Source: Flavobacterium fluviatile
Lineage (GTDB): Bacteria > Bacteroidota > Bacteroidia > Flavobacteriales > Flavobacteriaceae
DNA: 64,000 nt
Direction: 5' to 3'
NCBI RefSeq assembly: GCF_010645065.1
Contig: NZ_JAADZW010000004.1
Location: 1 to 64,000 of the forward strand
The notes under the pieces are model-generated. The model searched no databases and had not been told where the DNA came from. It saw only the letters and a program-made list of their open reading frames with translations. Below, piece after piece: positions 7,153-16,137 of this stretch. Position 1 is the stretch's first letter. Every line of letters begins with the position of its first letter. Position numbers and translations under genes: made by a program.

Positions 7153-9509
7153 ACAGCGAAAATGCAACGATGATGCTCAATGGCGTAAAAATGAATAAAA
7201 TTTACGACGGAAGACCGCAGTGGAATAATTGGGGAGGATTAAATGATGTCCTCAGAAATCAGGAATTTACAATTGGTCCTACTCCTTCAGACTATACTTT
7301 TGGAGGGATTTTAGGCACTCAGCAAATTTTTACTCAGGCATCTGCCTACAGAAAAGGAACCAGGATATTGTTTTCCGGAACCAATACCAATTACAACTGG
7401 AGAACAATGATTACGTATGCTTCGGGCATGAAATCCTCGGGTTGGGCTTATGTTTTTTCAGTTGGAAAACGCTGGGCAGAGGAAGGCTATTTTGAAGGGA
7501 CAAATTACGATGCAAACTCTTTTTTTATTAGTGTCGAGAAAAAATTAAATCCAAAACATTCCTTAAACTTCACAGGTTTTTATACACCAAATACCCGTGG
7601 AAAGAATTCGCCAAATACTGATGAAATCATTAATTTAAAATCTGAGAAATACAATTCGTACTGGGGATATCAAAACGGTGAAAAGCGAAATGCGAGAGTA
7701 AAAAATGTGGAAGAACCACTGCTGATACTCAATCATTATTTTAAAATAAATGATCGGACCAATCTGACTTCAGCCATTATGTATCAGTTTGGAAAAGTCG
7801 GCAACAGTAATATTGATTTTCAGGATTCTGACAGTCCTGATCCAACTTATTACAGAAAATTGCCCAGTTATTTCAGTTCTATGTATGCTGCAGACAATGG
7901 AGAATTCTCCGGAGAATTTACTCCCGATTATGAAAATGCAGCAATAAGCAAAACATTGTTTCTACAAAACTCGCAAATTGACTGGGATTCAATGTACAGA
8001 GCAAATCAGAAAGCTATAGCAAATTCTGAAGGTATTATTACAGGTTATGAACCTTCAAAAAGCCATTATGTGCTTTACGAAGACAGAACCGATGACAAAA
8101 CTTTGGCTGTAAATTCAAACCTCAACGCACAGCTTTCAGAAAATATCTTTTTTAGCGGAGGAATACTTTTAAAAAATTTAAAATCACATAATTTTCAAAA
8201 CCTTTTGGATTTACTGGGCGGTGAATATTTTGAGGATATTGATTCATTTTATAAAGGCGATCAATCCCAATCGGATTTAAAAAACCCTGATCGTCAGGTA
8301 AAACCTGGTGATACTTATGGTTATAATTTTAATTTTTATGCCGCAACAGCAGAAGCTTTTACGCAGTTTAGATTTGTGTATGGAAAAGTTGATTTTTACT
8401 TGGGAAATTCATTTTCTACTTCAAAATATCAGAGGGAAGGTTTGTATCAAAACGGCATTTATCCGGAAAATTCATTAGGCAAAAGCCAAAAAGTAAATTT
8501 CGAAAATTTTGGATTTAAAGGCGGACTGACCTATAAAATTTCAGGAAAACAATGGCTGTTTTTTAGTGGAATGCATCAAGCCAAAGCACCTTCTCTCCGG
8601 AATACTTTTTCTAACTCAAGACTAAACAATTCTATTGTAAACGGAATTGAAAACGAAACCCTAAGTGCTGCTGACATAAATTATGTTTATCATTCCCCAA
8701 AACTTAAAATGCGTTTTTCCGGTTATTATGCCTTGATAAAAAATACCACAAAAACCTCCTTCTTTTATGCTGAAGGGATTTTTGATGATGGAGCCGGCTA
8801 TGATAATACAGATGCCTTTGTTAGTCAGACGCTGACCCATTTAGACAAGAAAAACATAGGTGCCGAATTAAGTCTGGAATATCAGGTTTCATCTACCCTA
8901 AAAAGTATTTTCTCTGCTGCTTACGGAAAATATACTTATAACAGCAATCCAAATGTTTCGATTACCAATGATGCAAATGCTGCCATTGCTGATGCCGAAA
9001 CGACTTTCGATTTCGGCAGATCATTGCTTAAAAACTACAAACAATCCGGAATACCACAACAGGCATTTTCATTCGGGATGGAATATCATGATCCTAAATT
9101 CTGGTGGTTTTCTGCCAATGTCAATTACATTACAGACAGTTACATCGATGTTTCTCCCATTTCAAGAACCTCAAGGTTTTATATCAATCCTGCGAGTGGT
9201 TTCAATTTTCCCGAAGCTTCAGAAGAACGCGCGAAAATACTGCTGAAACAAGAAAAACTAAACCCGGTATCGCTCTTAAATATGACCGGCGGAAAATCCT
9301 GGCGTATTTATAAGACCACACTCGGACTTTTTGCCAGCATTAATAATATACTTGATTTTAAGTATAAAACGGGCGGATTTGAACAGGCAAGAAATTCGAA
9401 TTTCAGGGAATTGAATCAGGATGTTTCCGGCGGAACGCCTTCTTTTGGGGCTAAATATTTTTATGGATACGGAAGAACTTATTTCGTAAACCTGACAATC
9501 AGTTTATAA
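7119..9509 (+). pseudogene. TonB-dependent receptor, plug and β-barrel part (frameshifted)
   Basis: About 796 residues that carry the rest of the plug (RFSVRGLDSENATMMLNGVK) and an outer-membrane β-barrel rich in alternating aromatic strands. It ends in YFVNLTISL with a C-terminal aromatic pattern usual for barrel insertion. The apparent TTG start at 7119 lies inside the plug, so this is not an independent gene; it lacks signal peptide and TonB-proximal domain. It overlaps the N-terminal piece by 34 bases. The following DUF5689 lipoprotein gene starts 19 bases later and is likely co-transcribed. Substrate unknown. Confidence 0.8.
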
Positions 9510-9528
9510 TTTTAAAACCTTTTTTCAA

Positions 9529-10878
9529 ATGAAAAACAACTATAAAAACCTCATTTCAGTATTATTCTTATTCCTTTTTTGCAATTGCAATGAAGATGTT
9601 GCTATTCCTAAATTAGAATGTACCCAGCCTGATTTAAAAGTAAACAGAACCGTTGAAGATGTGCTTAAAACAGCTACTATTACCGCAACAAAATATGTTT
9701 ATGATGATGTAATTGAAGCATATGTCGTTTCAAGTGATGAAAACGGAAACTTTTTTAAAATCCTGTATCTTCAGACTCAGGCAACAGAAACCAAACCAGC
9801 TATAGGCTTTAGTGTTGCCGTGGATGCAACAAACACTTATATTGATTACCGTGTTGGAAATAAGGTTTACATCAAATTAAAAGATCAGTTTACCGATTTA
9901 TTTTATGGCGGAATGCGGATTGGAAGTTTATACGAAGGGAATTCTGGAACAGCCTCAGTAGGAAGAATTTCTCAAAATGATTATAAAAACGTACTGAATG
10001 CTTCGTGTACGATGTTGAATGAAGATGAATTAGTGAATTTAATTTCTATTGAAGAAGCTTTGAACGACAGTAAACTAAACACTCTAATAGAATTTTCTGA
10101 TGTCCAGTTTTTGGAAGCTGCTATCGGCCGTCATTATTTTGAAGAAGCCAATAATGTTGGAGGTTCTACCAATTGGGGCTTAAGGGATAAATCCGGAAAT
10201 CAGATTATTTTCAGGACGAGTAGTTTTGCAGACTTTTCTACTCATTTAGTTCCGGAGGGAAGCGGAAAAGTACGTGGGATTTTAACCAAATACGGTTCTG
10301 ATTATCAGTTGATGGCCCGTTCTGAAAAAGATGTTGTTATGGATGGAAAAAGCAATGTTCCGTTTTTTACGGAAGATTTTCAAACAGTTACAAACAATGT
10401 CAATTTTGCATTACCGGACTGGAGCAATATCGTAGAAAAAGCGTCAAAATTATGGCGAACTATGGTTTCTGCCGGAAACGGATATGCCGAGTTTAATACT
10501 ACGAGCACTACGGCAGCTGAAAATGTGGCCTGGCTGGTAACGCCAAAAATTAATTTAACTCAATATAAAAATACGGTACTTTCTTTTAGAAGTGCCCAAC
10601 ACGACCTAAAAGTAGATTCGGCTTTGAACTCTTTAGAAGTTTATATCTCAGCCAATTTTGACGGATCAAATGTAACCAAAGCCACCTGGATAAAATTAGA
10701 TGCCAAAGTAGCATCACTTTCTACGCCAACACGCCAGTTTATTAGTTCCGGAGGGATTGATTTATCTGCTTATTCAGGAAACATCAACATTGCATTCAAA
10801 TACATCGGATCAGGAAAAGATAAAACGCTCAATGGTGCATTTATGGTTGATGATGTGAAAATGTTTGGTGAAAAATAA
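9529..10878 (+). CDS. DUF5689 lipoprotein with choice-of-anchor-J domain
   Basis: A 449-residue predicted lipoprotein: hydrophobic N-terminus ending LFCNCNED, with a lipobox Cys near residue 18-20. Residues ~35-290 match DUF5689 (VEDVLKTATITATKYVYDDVIEAYVVSSDENGNFFKILYL), which has an OB-like β-fold. The C-terminal ~165 residues (FFTEDFQTVT ... INIAFKYIGSG ... MVDDVKMFG) look like a choice-of-anchor-J lectin-like sandwich. DUF5689 proteins commonly neighbour TonB receptors and secreted endonuclease/phosphatase proteins; one such protein is encoded at 23,112, well away. Probable surface partner of the upstream receptor; ligand unknown. Confidence 0.82.
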   Translation: MKNNYKNLISVLFLFLFCNCNEDVAIPKLECTQPDLKVNRTVEDVLKTATITATKYVYDDVIEAYVVSSDENGNFFKILYLQTQATETKPAIGFSVAVDATNTYIDYRVGNKVYIKLKDQFTDLFYGGMRIGSLYEGNSGTASVGRISQNDYKNVLNASCTMLNEDELVNLISIEEALNDSKLNTLIEFSDVQFLEAAIGRHYFEEANNVGGSTNWGLRDKSGNQIIFRTSSFADFSTHLVPEGSGKVRGILTKYGSDYQLMARSEKDVVMDGKSNVPFFTEDFQTVTNNVNFALPDWSNIVEKASKLWRTMVSAGNGYAEFNTTSTTAAENVAWLVTPKINLTQYKNTVLSFRSAQHDLKVDSALNSLEVYISANFDGSNVTKATWIKLDAKVASLSTPTRQFISSGGIDLSAYSGNINIAFKYIGSGKDKTLNGAFMVDDVKMFGEK

Positions 10879-11018
10879 ATTTTCGACAAAAAAACATAAC
10901 CAGCTGATTTACAAAACAAAAAACAAATATCTGTTTATTTTTTTAATTTTTCCTGAGCTTAAATTGTTAATTTTTTATAGAATTTTGTATTTTGGTCATC
11001 CCAAATCAATTAATTCTT

Positions 11019-11882
11019 ATGAAAAAAATCTACTTGTTTGCCATCCTTATGGCATCTTCTTTCAGTTTATTGCACAGTCAGGACAACCCGGTTCGCTTAA
11101 AACAAATTAACATCGTAAAAACAAATTATCAAAATTCTAAAGACGGTGAAATTGTAAACAAAACTATTGTTTTTAAAGACGGAAAAATTGAAACCATCAC
11201 CACGTCAGATGTTATTCAGAAATTCTTTTATAACAAAAACGGATTACTGGATATGACTGTTAAGGATAAAATTGGAAGTGACTGGAAAGAAGTTGTGAAT
11301 TATTATTATAATGCAGATAACAACATTATAAAATTTGTAAATAAGTATCATGAAGGTAATGATTACATCACTAAAACAGTAACTTTTAATTACGACGGTG
11401 CGAGGATAAAAGCCATAACCAAAAAAAGTACTAATCACCAGAATGTTCTTGAAGACATTGAATATATCGTGGAAAACGGCATCATAGTGAGACGTACTTC
11501 ACGTGACAGAAACAAAGCCATCATTGGTAAAATTGAATATGTTTATGTGAATGACAACGTATCAAAACACAAAGGTCTGGTGGGAGATAAAATATCCAAA
11601 ACCTATACTTTTGATGATAAAAAATCGGTAGATCAGTTAATCGTTCAGAACTTATTTGGCGATAATTATAAAGTGATTGTACCGATGATTTCGTACCACG
11701 AAAACGAATTTAGCTTTGAAGCAATATCCTATAATAATGAAGTTAACTTTAGTCCTACTTCAACAGCTTTGGTTGCTGTAAGCAGGAAATACAAATACAA
11801 CAAACTGAATTTCCCAATATCCTGTTCACAGATTGAGGAGAATGGAATTGTAAAAACCGAGAAGACTTTTATTTACGAATAA
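11019..11882 (+). CDS. Secreted hypothetical protein
   Basis: A 287-residue protein with a clear signal peptide (MKKIYLFAILMASSFSLLHS, cleavage near SQD). The mature part has repeated short β-type units such as VNYYYNADNNIIKF and KTVTFNYDGARIKAITKK. These resemble the YD/RHS-like or 'toxin-like' β-hairpin repeats of small Bacteroidota secreted proteins. I do not recognise a family. The ATG at 11,019 is chosen over an upstream TTG (10,992) because it begins the signal peptide. A strong terminator follows at 11,908. Confidence 0.75.
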   Translation: MKKIYLFAILMASSFSLLHSQDNPVRLKQINIVKTNYQNSKDGEIVNKTIVFKDGKIETITTSDVIQKFFYNKNGLLDMTVKDKIGSDWKEVVNYYYNADNNIIKFVNKYHEGNDYITKTVTFNYDGARIKAITKKSTNHQNVLEDIEYIVENGIIVRRTSRDRNKAIIGKIEYVYVNDNVSKHKGLVGDKISKTYTFDDKKSVDQLIVQNLFGDNYKVIVPMISYHENEFSFEAISYNNEVNFSPTSTALVAVSRKYKYNKLNFPISCSQIEENGIVKTEKTFIYE

Positions 11883-11907
11883 GAACTGTATTTTCACTCT
11901 CCTAATA

Positions 11908-11950
11908 AAAACCATTTAGAAGTTAGCTTTCTAAATGGTTTTATTTTTTT
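11908..11950 (+). terminator. Intrinsic terminator
   Basis: A 14-bp inverted repeat (11,908-11,921 with 11,929-11,942) with a 7-base loop is followed by a T-rich run. It lies 26 bases past the secreted hypothetical gene. Confidence 0.8.
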
Positions 11951-12003
11951 CAAAAACTATAGCCATTTCTTAAATAGAACTTAAAAACCAAATTCTATAA
12001 GTG

Positions 12004-12031
12004 TTTGTGTCTTACAAAATCATTAAATTTG
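12004..12031 (+). promoter_or_regulatory. Promoter of hflX
   Basis: TTTG (12,004-12,007), a 16-base spacer and TAAATTTG (12,024-12,031) match the Bacteroidota consensus. The ATG of hflX lies 17 bases past the -7 box, so the leader is very short. Confidence 0.75.
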
Positions 12032-12047
12032 CAGCTTATTCAAAGCT

Positions 12048-13277
12048 ATGTTAGAAAAAGAAGTAATAAATTTTGAAAGAACAGCCATTGTTGGTATTGT
12101 AACTCAAAATCAAAGTGAAGAGAAACTACAAGAATATCTGGACGAATTAGAGTTTTTGACTTTTACCGCCGGCGGAGAAGTTATTAAACGCTTTTCGCAA
12201 AAAATGGAACGGCCAAACCCTAAAACTTTTGTGGGCACCGGAAAAATAGATGAAATCAATCTTTTTGTAAAAGAAAACGCCATATCGACTGTTATTTTTG
12301 ATGATGAATTAACCCCTTCACAGCAAAAAAACATTTCCCGAATTATTGACTGCAAAATCCTTGACAGAACGAACCTGATTCTGGATATTTTTGCCCAAAG
12401 AGCGGAGACTTCGTATGCAAGAACTCAGGTAGAGCTGGCACAATGCCAATATTTACTACCAAGACTTTCCGGTTTATGGACACACCTTGAGCGCCAAAAA
12501 GGAGGTATCGGTATGCGTGGTCCGGGAGAAACAGAGATCGAAACCGACAGACGTATCGTTCGTGACCGTATTTCGTTACTGAAAGACAAAATCAAAACGA
12601 TCGATAAACAAATGAGCATCCAGCGCAGCAATCGTGGCGCTATGGTACGTGTAGCTTTAGTTGGTTATACGAATGTTGGAAAATCGACTTTGATGAATGC
12701 GATTGGAAAAAGTGATGTTTTTGTCGAAAATAAACTATTCGCAACTTTGGACACAACAGTTCGAAAAGTGGTAATCAAAAATCTCCCTTTTTTACTTTCT
12801 GACACTGTAGGTTTTATCAGAAAACTGCCTACGCAGCTGGTTGACTCTTTTAAAAGTACACTGGATGAAGTGCGTGAAGCCGATTTATTGTTGCATGTCG
12901 TAGATATTTCGCATCCGGATTTTGAAGATCATATTGAATCTGTAAATCAAACCTTGTTGGAAATCAAGAGCAATGACAAACCAACAATTATGGTTTTTAA
13001 TAAAATTGATGCCTACAAACATCTGACTATCGATGAAGATGATTTGATTACCGAAAAAACCAGAAAACACTACACTCTGGACGAATGGAAACAAACCTGG
13101 ATGAGTAATGTTGGTGAAGATAAAGCATTGTTTATATCGGCAACTCAAAAAGAAAATTTCGAAGAATTCAGGGAGATGGTTTACGAAGCGGTTCGCCAGA
13201 TTCACATTACGAGATTTCCTTATAATAAATTCCTTTATCCGGATTATAAGGATGCAGTTGAGAAGGAAGAAGAATAG
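12048..13277 (+). CDS. hflX: GTPase HflX
   Basis: A 409-residue ribosome-associated GTPase that in E. coli splits stalled or heat-damaged 70S ribosomes. The N-terminal HflX domain contains KTFVGTGKIDEI and the glycine-rich KGGIGMRGPGETEIETDRR linker. The G domain shows G1 GYTNVGKST (about residue 206), G3 DTVGFI and G4 NKID. Length matches the family. It is monocistronic between its own promoter (12,004-12,031) and terminator (13,278-13,317). Confidence 0.95.
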   Translation: MLEKEVINFERTAIVGIVTQNQSEEKLQEYLDELEFLTFTAGGEVIKRFSQKMERPNPKTFVGTGKIDEINLFVKENAISTVIFDDELTPSQQKNISRIIDCKILDRTNLILDIFAQRAETSYARTQVELAQCQYLLPRLSGLWTHLERQKGGIGMRGPGETEIETDRRIVRDRISLLKDKIKTIDKQMSIQRSNRGAMVRVALVGYTNVGKSTLMNAIGKSDVFVENKLFATLDTTVRKVVIKNLPFLLSDTVGFIRKLPTQLVDSFKSTLDEVREADLLLHVVDISHPDFEDHIESVNQTLLEIKSNDKPTIMVFNKIDAYKHLTIDEDDLITEKTRKHYTLDEWKQTWMSNVGEDKALFISATQKENFEEFREMVYEAVRQIHITRFPYNKFLYPDYKDAVEKEEE

Positions 13278-13317
13278 AAAAACGGCTTTTGAATTATATC
13301 AAAAGCCGTTTTTGTTT
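13278..13317 (+). terminator. Intrinsic terminator of hflX
   Basis: A 15-bp inverted repeat (13,278-13,292 with 13,299-13,313), core ACGGCTTTTGA, with a 6-base loop. The right arm ends in T5 followed by GTTTT. It begins directly after the TAG stop. Confidence 0.88.
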
Positions 13318-13361
13318 TATGAGTCTTTCAAAAATATTTAAAAGAAGCCAATTGTTTGTAT

Positions 13362-13440
13362 TTAGCCCCGACAGCAGCGGCATCCTTTGCTTGCCTTCTT
13401 TATGGCAAGCAAAGATATAGCGAATGGCGGGAAATCATGC
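13362..13440 (+). repeat. Structured flavobacterial intergenic element, Flavo-1-like
   Basis: The stretch AGCCCCGACAGCAGCGGC, a perfect 10-bp stem (13,386-13,395 with 13,404-13,413) and AAAGATATAGCGAATGGCGG form a nested structure; AGCCCC can pair with the later GGCGGG region. I recall near-identical elements in many flavobacterial intergenic regions, possibly the Flavo-1 RNA motif. It sits between the convergent hflX and DUF3078 genes. Confidence 0.55.
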
Positions 13441-13478
13441 TCAAAAAAAGCCTTTTGTGATGCTCCTAATCATTGAAA

Positions 13479-14411
13479 TTAGAATCCGAAGTTAACTCCT
13501 AAACCAAAGACTTGTCGGGTTTGGAATCCCTGAAAAGCATTGTCGTCATAAATAGCCTGGAAGGAGAAGTTTGCCGACAGATATTTATTAATTTTCATAA
13601 TGATGTTCAGCGAGTAATCCATATCAACATTTTGAGGATCTTCTAAATAATTAGAATAAAGGTTCAGTATGTTTTCTGCAGTTACATTGGTCATGATGGC
13701 CAGTTTGTAGTAAACCGAAGCGTAAAAACCTAATTCGTAACGCATCGTTTTGCCCTGATCTACACCAAAATAATCTCCGTCAACATAACCAATTCCGGAG
13801 GTATAAGTATTGTCTACAAATGTAAATTTTGAGGTTAAAGGAGCAAAATTGATTTTTAAGTTTTCATCTTTTGTCCAGTAAATACCGGGACCGGTAGTTA
13901 GGTAACCCGGTGACATAAATTTGGTATTTTCTGTCCTGATTTCTTTTCCGTTTTCATCAGTACCATAAATATAACCAGTAGTAAATTGTGTCCTGAAATT
14001 CAGGAAATAGGAATAATACCATTCTCCAAAAGCTCTTTTACCCACAACCGAATTAAACTCAAAACGGTCATCTGTTTTTTTTGCAAAATCAGCGGTTTTT
14101 GTTTGTAAAAGCCCATAGGAAGCCAGAAGTTTGTTATCCCAGCTGATATCCTCTTTTTTATAATTAAAATCGTAATTAACTCCTAAAGTTCCTGAAAAAC
14201 TGTCTTCACCTCCGGCTAGCCAGTTATTAAAACTCGACTGATTTAATAAAAGTGATACTGTTCCTTTGGTTTTCCAGCCTTCGCCTTCGATGGTGTCATT
14301 TATTTTTTTTACCGCTTTTTCAGTGTTTTGAATTAACTCTTTTTCTGAATTTTGTGCCTGAACAAAAGTAACGTTTGCTAAAATGATAAGTAATAAAGCT
14401 ATCTTTCTCAT
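13479..14411 (-). CDS. DUF3078 outer-membrane-type protein
   Basis: A 310-residue protein with a signal peptide (MRKIALLLIILANVTFVQAQ). The mature region opens GEGWKTKGTVSLLLNQSSFNNWLAGGEDS, typical of DUF3078, then shows alternating β-strands with aromatic ends (YYSYFLNFRTQFTTGY) and ends VFGLGVNFGF, consistent with an outer-membrane β-barrel. Function is not established. It is the last gene after sufS, sufE, sufT and DUF2480 on the same strand, an arrangement I recall from other Flavobacteria, but it also has its own -7 box at 14,436-14,443. Confidence 0.85.
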   Translation of the reverse strand: MRKIALLLIILANVTFVQAQNSEKELIQNTEKAVKKINDTIEGEGWKTKGTVSLLLNQSSFNNWLAGGEDSFSGTLGVNYDFNYKKEDISWDNKLLASYGLLQTKTADFAKKTDDRFEFNSVVGKRAFGEWYYSYFLNFRTQFTTGYIYGTDENGKEIRTENTKFMSPGYLTTGPGIYWTKDENLKINFAPLTSKFTFVDNTYTSGIGYVDGDYFGVDQGKTMRYELGFYASVYYKLAIMTNVTAENILNLYSNYLEDPQNVDMDYSLNIIMKINKYLSANFSFQAIYDDNAFQGFQTRQVFGLGVNFGF

Positions 14412-14435
14412 GGTAGTTTAGTTTAGGTATAGTAA

Positions 14436-14443
14436 CAAATATA
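14436..14443 (-). promoter_or_regulatory. -7 promoter element of the DUF3078 gene
   Basis: The minus strand reads TATATTTG, an exact match to TAnnTTTG, 25 bases before the start codon. A TTTG at 14,458-14,461 gives a short 14-base spacer, so the -33 assignment is weak. Confidence 0.5.
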
Positions 14444-14488
14444 CTAAAAAAAACCTGCAAATTCAGGGTTTTACTGAGTTCCTGAAAG

Positions 14489-14998
14489 TTATTTCTTAGA
14501 TTCTTTGTATAAGGGAACAGCAGAGCATGCCTCGCCATACATAATGCTTCGTGCAAAAGGCTGCAAATAAGTTGTAGCTAAAATATAAGCGCGCATGGGA
14601 ACAGGTTTTCTCGAGCACCCTTTTACGATTACCGGTTTGCTTTTGTAAACAGAATAATCGATTTTACTTAAAATTTCTTCGTACAAACTGGCATCCAGGT
14701 CTTCGATAGTTCCGTTGACAACTTTTTTGGCAAAAGGAGCTAAATGTACACTTACCAATATCAATGCCCAGGCCGGAATTATAGCATCTGTACTGCAATG
14801 CACAGCAACATACTGATCCTGATATTGCGACCAGTCATGATTTTTAAGATGTTCCCGAAAGTCTTTTTCTTTCAATAAAAAACCTTCCAGAAGCCATTGC
14901 GAAATGTCAATCTGCACACGCATTCCTTTTGGGTAATAATCCTCTAAATCAAAGACTTCTAAAGCACTGTTGGCAACTTTATTGATAATTTCTTCCAT
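14489..14998 (-). CDS. DUF2480-family protein
   Basis: A 169-residue cytoplasmic protein beginning MEEIINKVANSALEVFDLED. Conserved stretches include YVAVHCSTDAIIPAWALILV, LAPFAKKVV and a Cys-containing VIVKGCSRKPVPMRAYI segment, which match DUF2480 as I recall it. No function is known; constant linkage to SUF genes in Bacteroidota suggests a role in Fe-S metabolism (inference). The ATG at 14,998 is preferred. The longer frame from a TTG at 15,016 would run into the iterated repeat upstream. Confidence 0.85.
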   Translation of the reverse strand: MEEIINKVANSALEVFDLEDYYPKGMRVQIDISQWLLEGFLLKEKDFREHLKNHDWSQYQDQYVAVHCSTDAIIPAWALILVSVHLAPFAKKVVNGTIEDLDASLYEEILSKIDYSVYKSKPVIVKGCSRKPVPMRAYILATTYLQPFARSIMYGEACSAVPLYKESKK

Positions 14999-15008
14999 AA
15001 TGAAAAAT

Positions 15009-15067
15009 GGTTTCAAGTTTCAAGTTTCAAGTCAACAACGTTAAACCTGAAACTTGAAACCTGAAAC
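15009..15067. repeat. Iterated-heptamer inverted repeat (TTTCAAG type)
   Basis: The left arm repeats TTTCAAG three times (15,009-15,031). The right arm reads CCTGAAACTTGAAACCTGAA (then AC, 15,046-15,067), which is its approximate reverse complement. The pair can form a long hairpin in the gap between sufT and the DUF2480 gene. Three relatives in the window use other short words. Confidence 0.65.
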
Positions 15068-15073
15068 AAATAA

Positions 15074-15397
15074 TTAAAGCATTCCTAATTCTAATTTTGC
15101 TTCTTCGCTCATTAACTCCTTACTCCATGGCGGATCAAAAGTAATCTCAACATCTACATCTTTTACGTTTTCGATGGTTTTTACTTTTTCCTCTACTTCT
15201 CTTGGCAAACTTTCGGCAACCGGACAGTTTGGAGAGGTTAAGGTCATCAGGATTTTTACTTCGTAATCTGTATTTACCATTACGTCGTAAATCAGTCCTA
15301 ATTCGTAAATATCTACAGGAATCTCAGGGTCGTAAATCGTTTTTAAAACTCTTACAATTGATTCTCCCAATTCGTTTGTGTCTATTTCTTGTTCCAT
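15074..15397 (-). CDS. sufT: SufT-like MIP18/DUF59 iron-sulfur assembly protein
   Basis: A 107-residue protein. The core DPEIPVDIYELGLIYDV and MTLTSPNCPVAESLPREVE, with the conserved Cys of the SPNCP motif, is typical of the MIP18 (DUF59) family; the tail VDVEITFDPPWSKELMSEEA is also characteristic. SufT helps mature Fe-S proteins in the cytoplasm. The start is the ATG at 15,397 (MEQEID). The longer frame begins inside the 120-bp repeat to the right. It probably belongs to the sufS-sufE operon but is now 738 bases from sufE because of the GxxExxY insertion. Confidence 0.9.
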   Translation of the reverse strand: MEQEIDTNELGESIVRVLKTIYDPEIPVDIYELGLIYDVMVNTDYEVKILMTLTSPNCPVAESLPREVEEKVKTIENVKDVDVEITFDPPWSKELMSEEAKLELGML

Positions 15398-15419
15398 TTT
15401 TATTTGTTTTTTTCTTTTT

Positions 15420-15541
15420 CCACCATATAAGTAATATAAGTTCATTTAAATTCTGCAATCTTAATATTTACTTTCTTAAATAAGATCAGTAAACACAAAG
15501 CTTATATGTTCTAATATGAACTTATATGGTTCAAAAATTTT
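15420..15541. repeat. Flanking repeat A of the GxxExxY cassette
   Basis: About 120 bp with perfect 11-bp terminal inverted repeats (ACCATATAAGT at 15,422-15,432; ACTTATATGGT at 15,520-15,530). The interior shares GTAAACACAAAGCTTATATG and most other bases with repeat B (16,017-16,137) in the same orientation. It ends 7 bases before the GxxExxY stop codon. Confidence 0.85.
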
Positions 15542-15547
15542 TTGTTT

Positions 15548-15958
15548 TTAATCTTCGAGCCAACGGTATAATTCGTTGACGTATGTTTTTTGGCCTTCGT
15601 GATAAATGTTTGTAACATTAAAGTTTATCATTAAACCTATTGGAGACTTTAAAAGTTTCATATAAGACATTAATTTGGCAATATGAACCGGAATAATTTG
15701 ATCAACAGATTTTAATTCAAGAACTAAACAATTTTCTATAAATAAATCACATCTTAAATCTGATTCCAATACTAAACCCTTGTATTCTACCGGAATAATC
15801 AATTCAGACTGAAAACTAATTCCTCTCAAAGATAATTCTCTTATCAGGCACTGATGATAAATATTTTCTAAAAGCCCTGCGCCAATATTTTTATGAACTT
15901 CAATCGCTGCTCCGTTTACCTGATAAATTAAATCATTCAAATATTTCTTTGTTATCAT
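15548..15958 (-). CDS. GxxExxY protein, PD-(D/E)XK-like
   Basis: A 136-residue cytoplasmic protein. The signature GLLENIY is at residues 28-34, and a nuclease-like motif follows: Asp71 (CDLFIEN), Glu81 and Lys83 (VLELKSVD). This is the PD-(D/E)XK pattern described for the GxxExxY family. The C-terminus IGLMINFNV matches the usual LLINF motif. Enzymatic activity has not been shown for the family to my knowledge. It lies in the sufS-sufE-sufT operon, same strand, between two near-identical repeats, which marks it as a late insertion. Confidence 0.9.
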   Translation of the reverse strand: MITKKYLNDLIYQVNGAAIEVHKNIGAGLLENIYHQCLIRELSLRGISFQSELIIPVEYKGLVLESDLRCDLFIENCLVLELKSVDQIIPVHIAKLMSYMKLLKSPIGLMINFNVTNIYHEGQKTYVNELYRWLED

Positions 15959-16016
15959 GTAATTTTTTCACAATTATAAGAAATAAAAAAGAAAGATAAA
16001 ACTTACTTTTACTTTT

Positions 16017-16137
16017 TCACCATATAAGTGATATAAGTTCATTTAAATCATCTTATCTTATATTTACTTTATTAGTTAAGACCAGTAAACACAAAGCTTA
16101 TATGATTTAAATGAACTTATATGGTTTAAAATTTTTT
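16017..16137. repeat. Flanking repeat B of the GxxExxY cassette
   Basis: Direct repeat of A with the same terminal palindromes (ACCATATAAGT at 16,019-16,029; ACTTATATGGT at 16,115-16,125). The ends here extend to a longer pair (GTTCATTTAAAT with ATTTAAATGAAC), so this copy looks less decayed. Its right edge touches the sufE stop codon at 16,136-16,138. Confidence 0.85.

Larger units (their letters stand above)
15420..16137. mobile_element. Candidate repeat-bounded cassette carrying a GxxExxY gene
   Basis: A GxxExxY gene lies between two ~120-bp direct repeats, each a small palindromic element with 11-bp inverted ends. The whole block separates sufE from sufT, which are normally adjacent in a SUF operon. 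The right repeat abuts the sufE stop codon. The arrangement suggests insertion of a gene between repeats, or duplication of a repeat around it. No transposase is present, so movement would need help in trans. Mobility is an inference. Confidence 0.45.
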
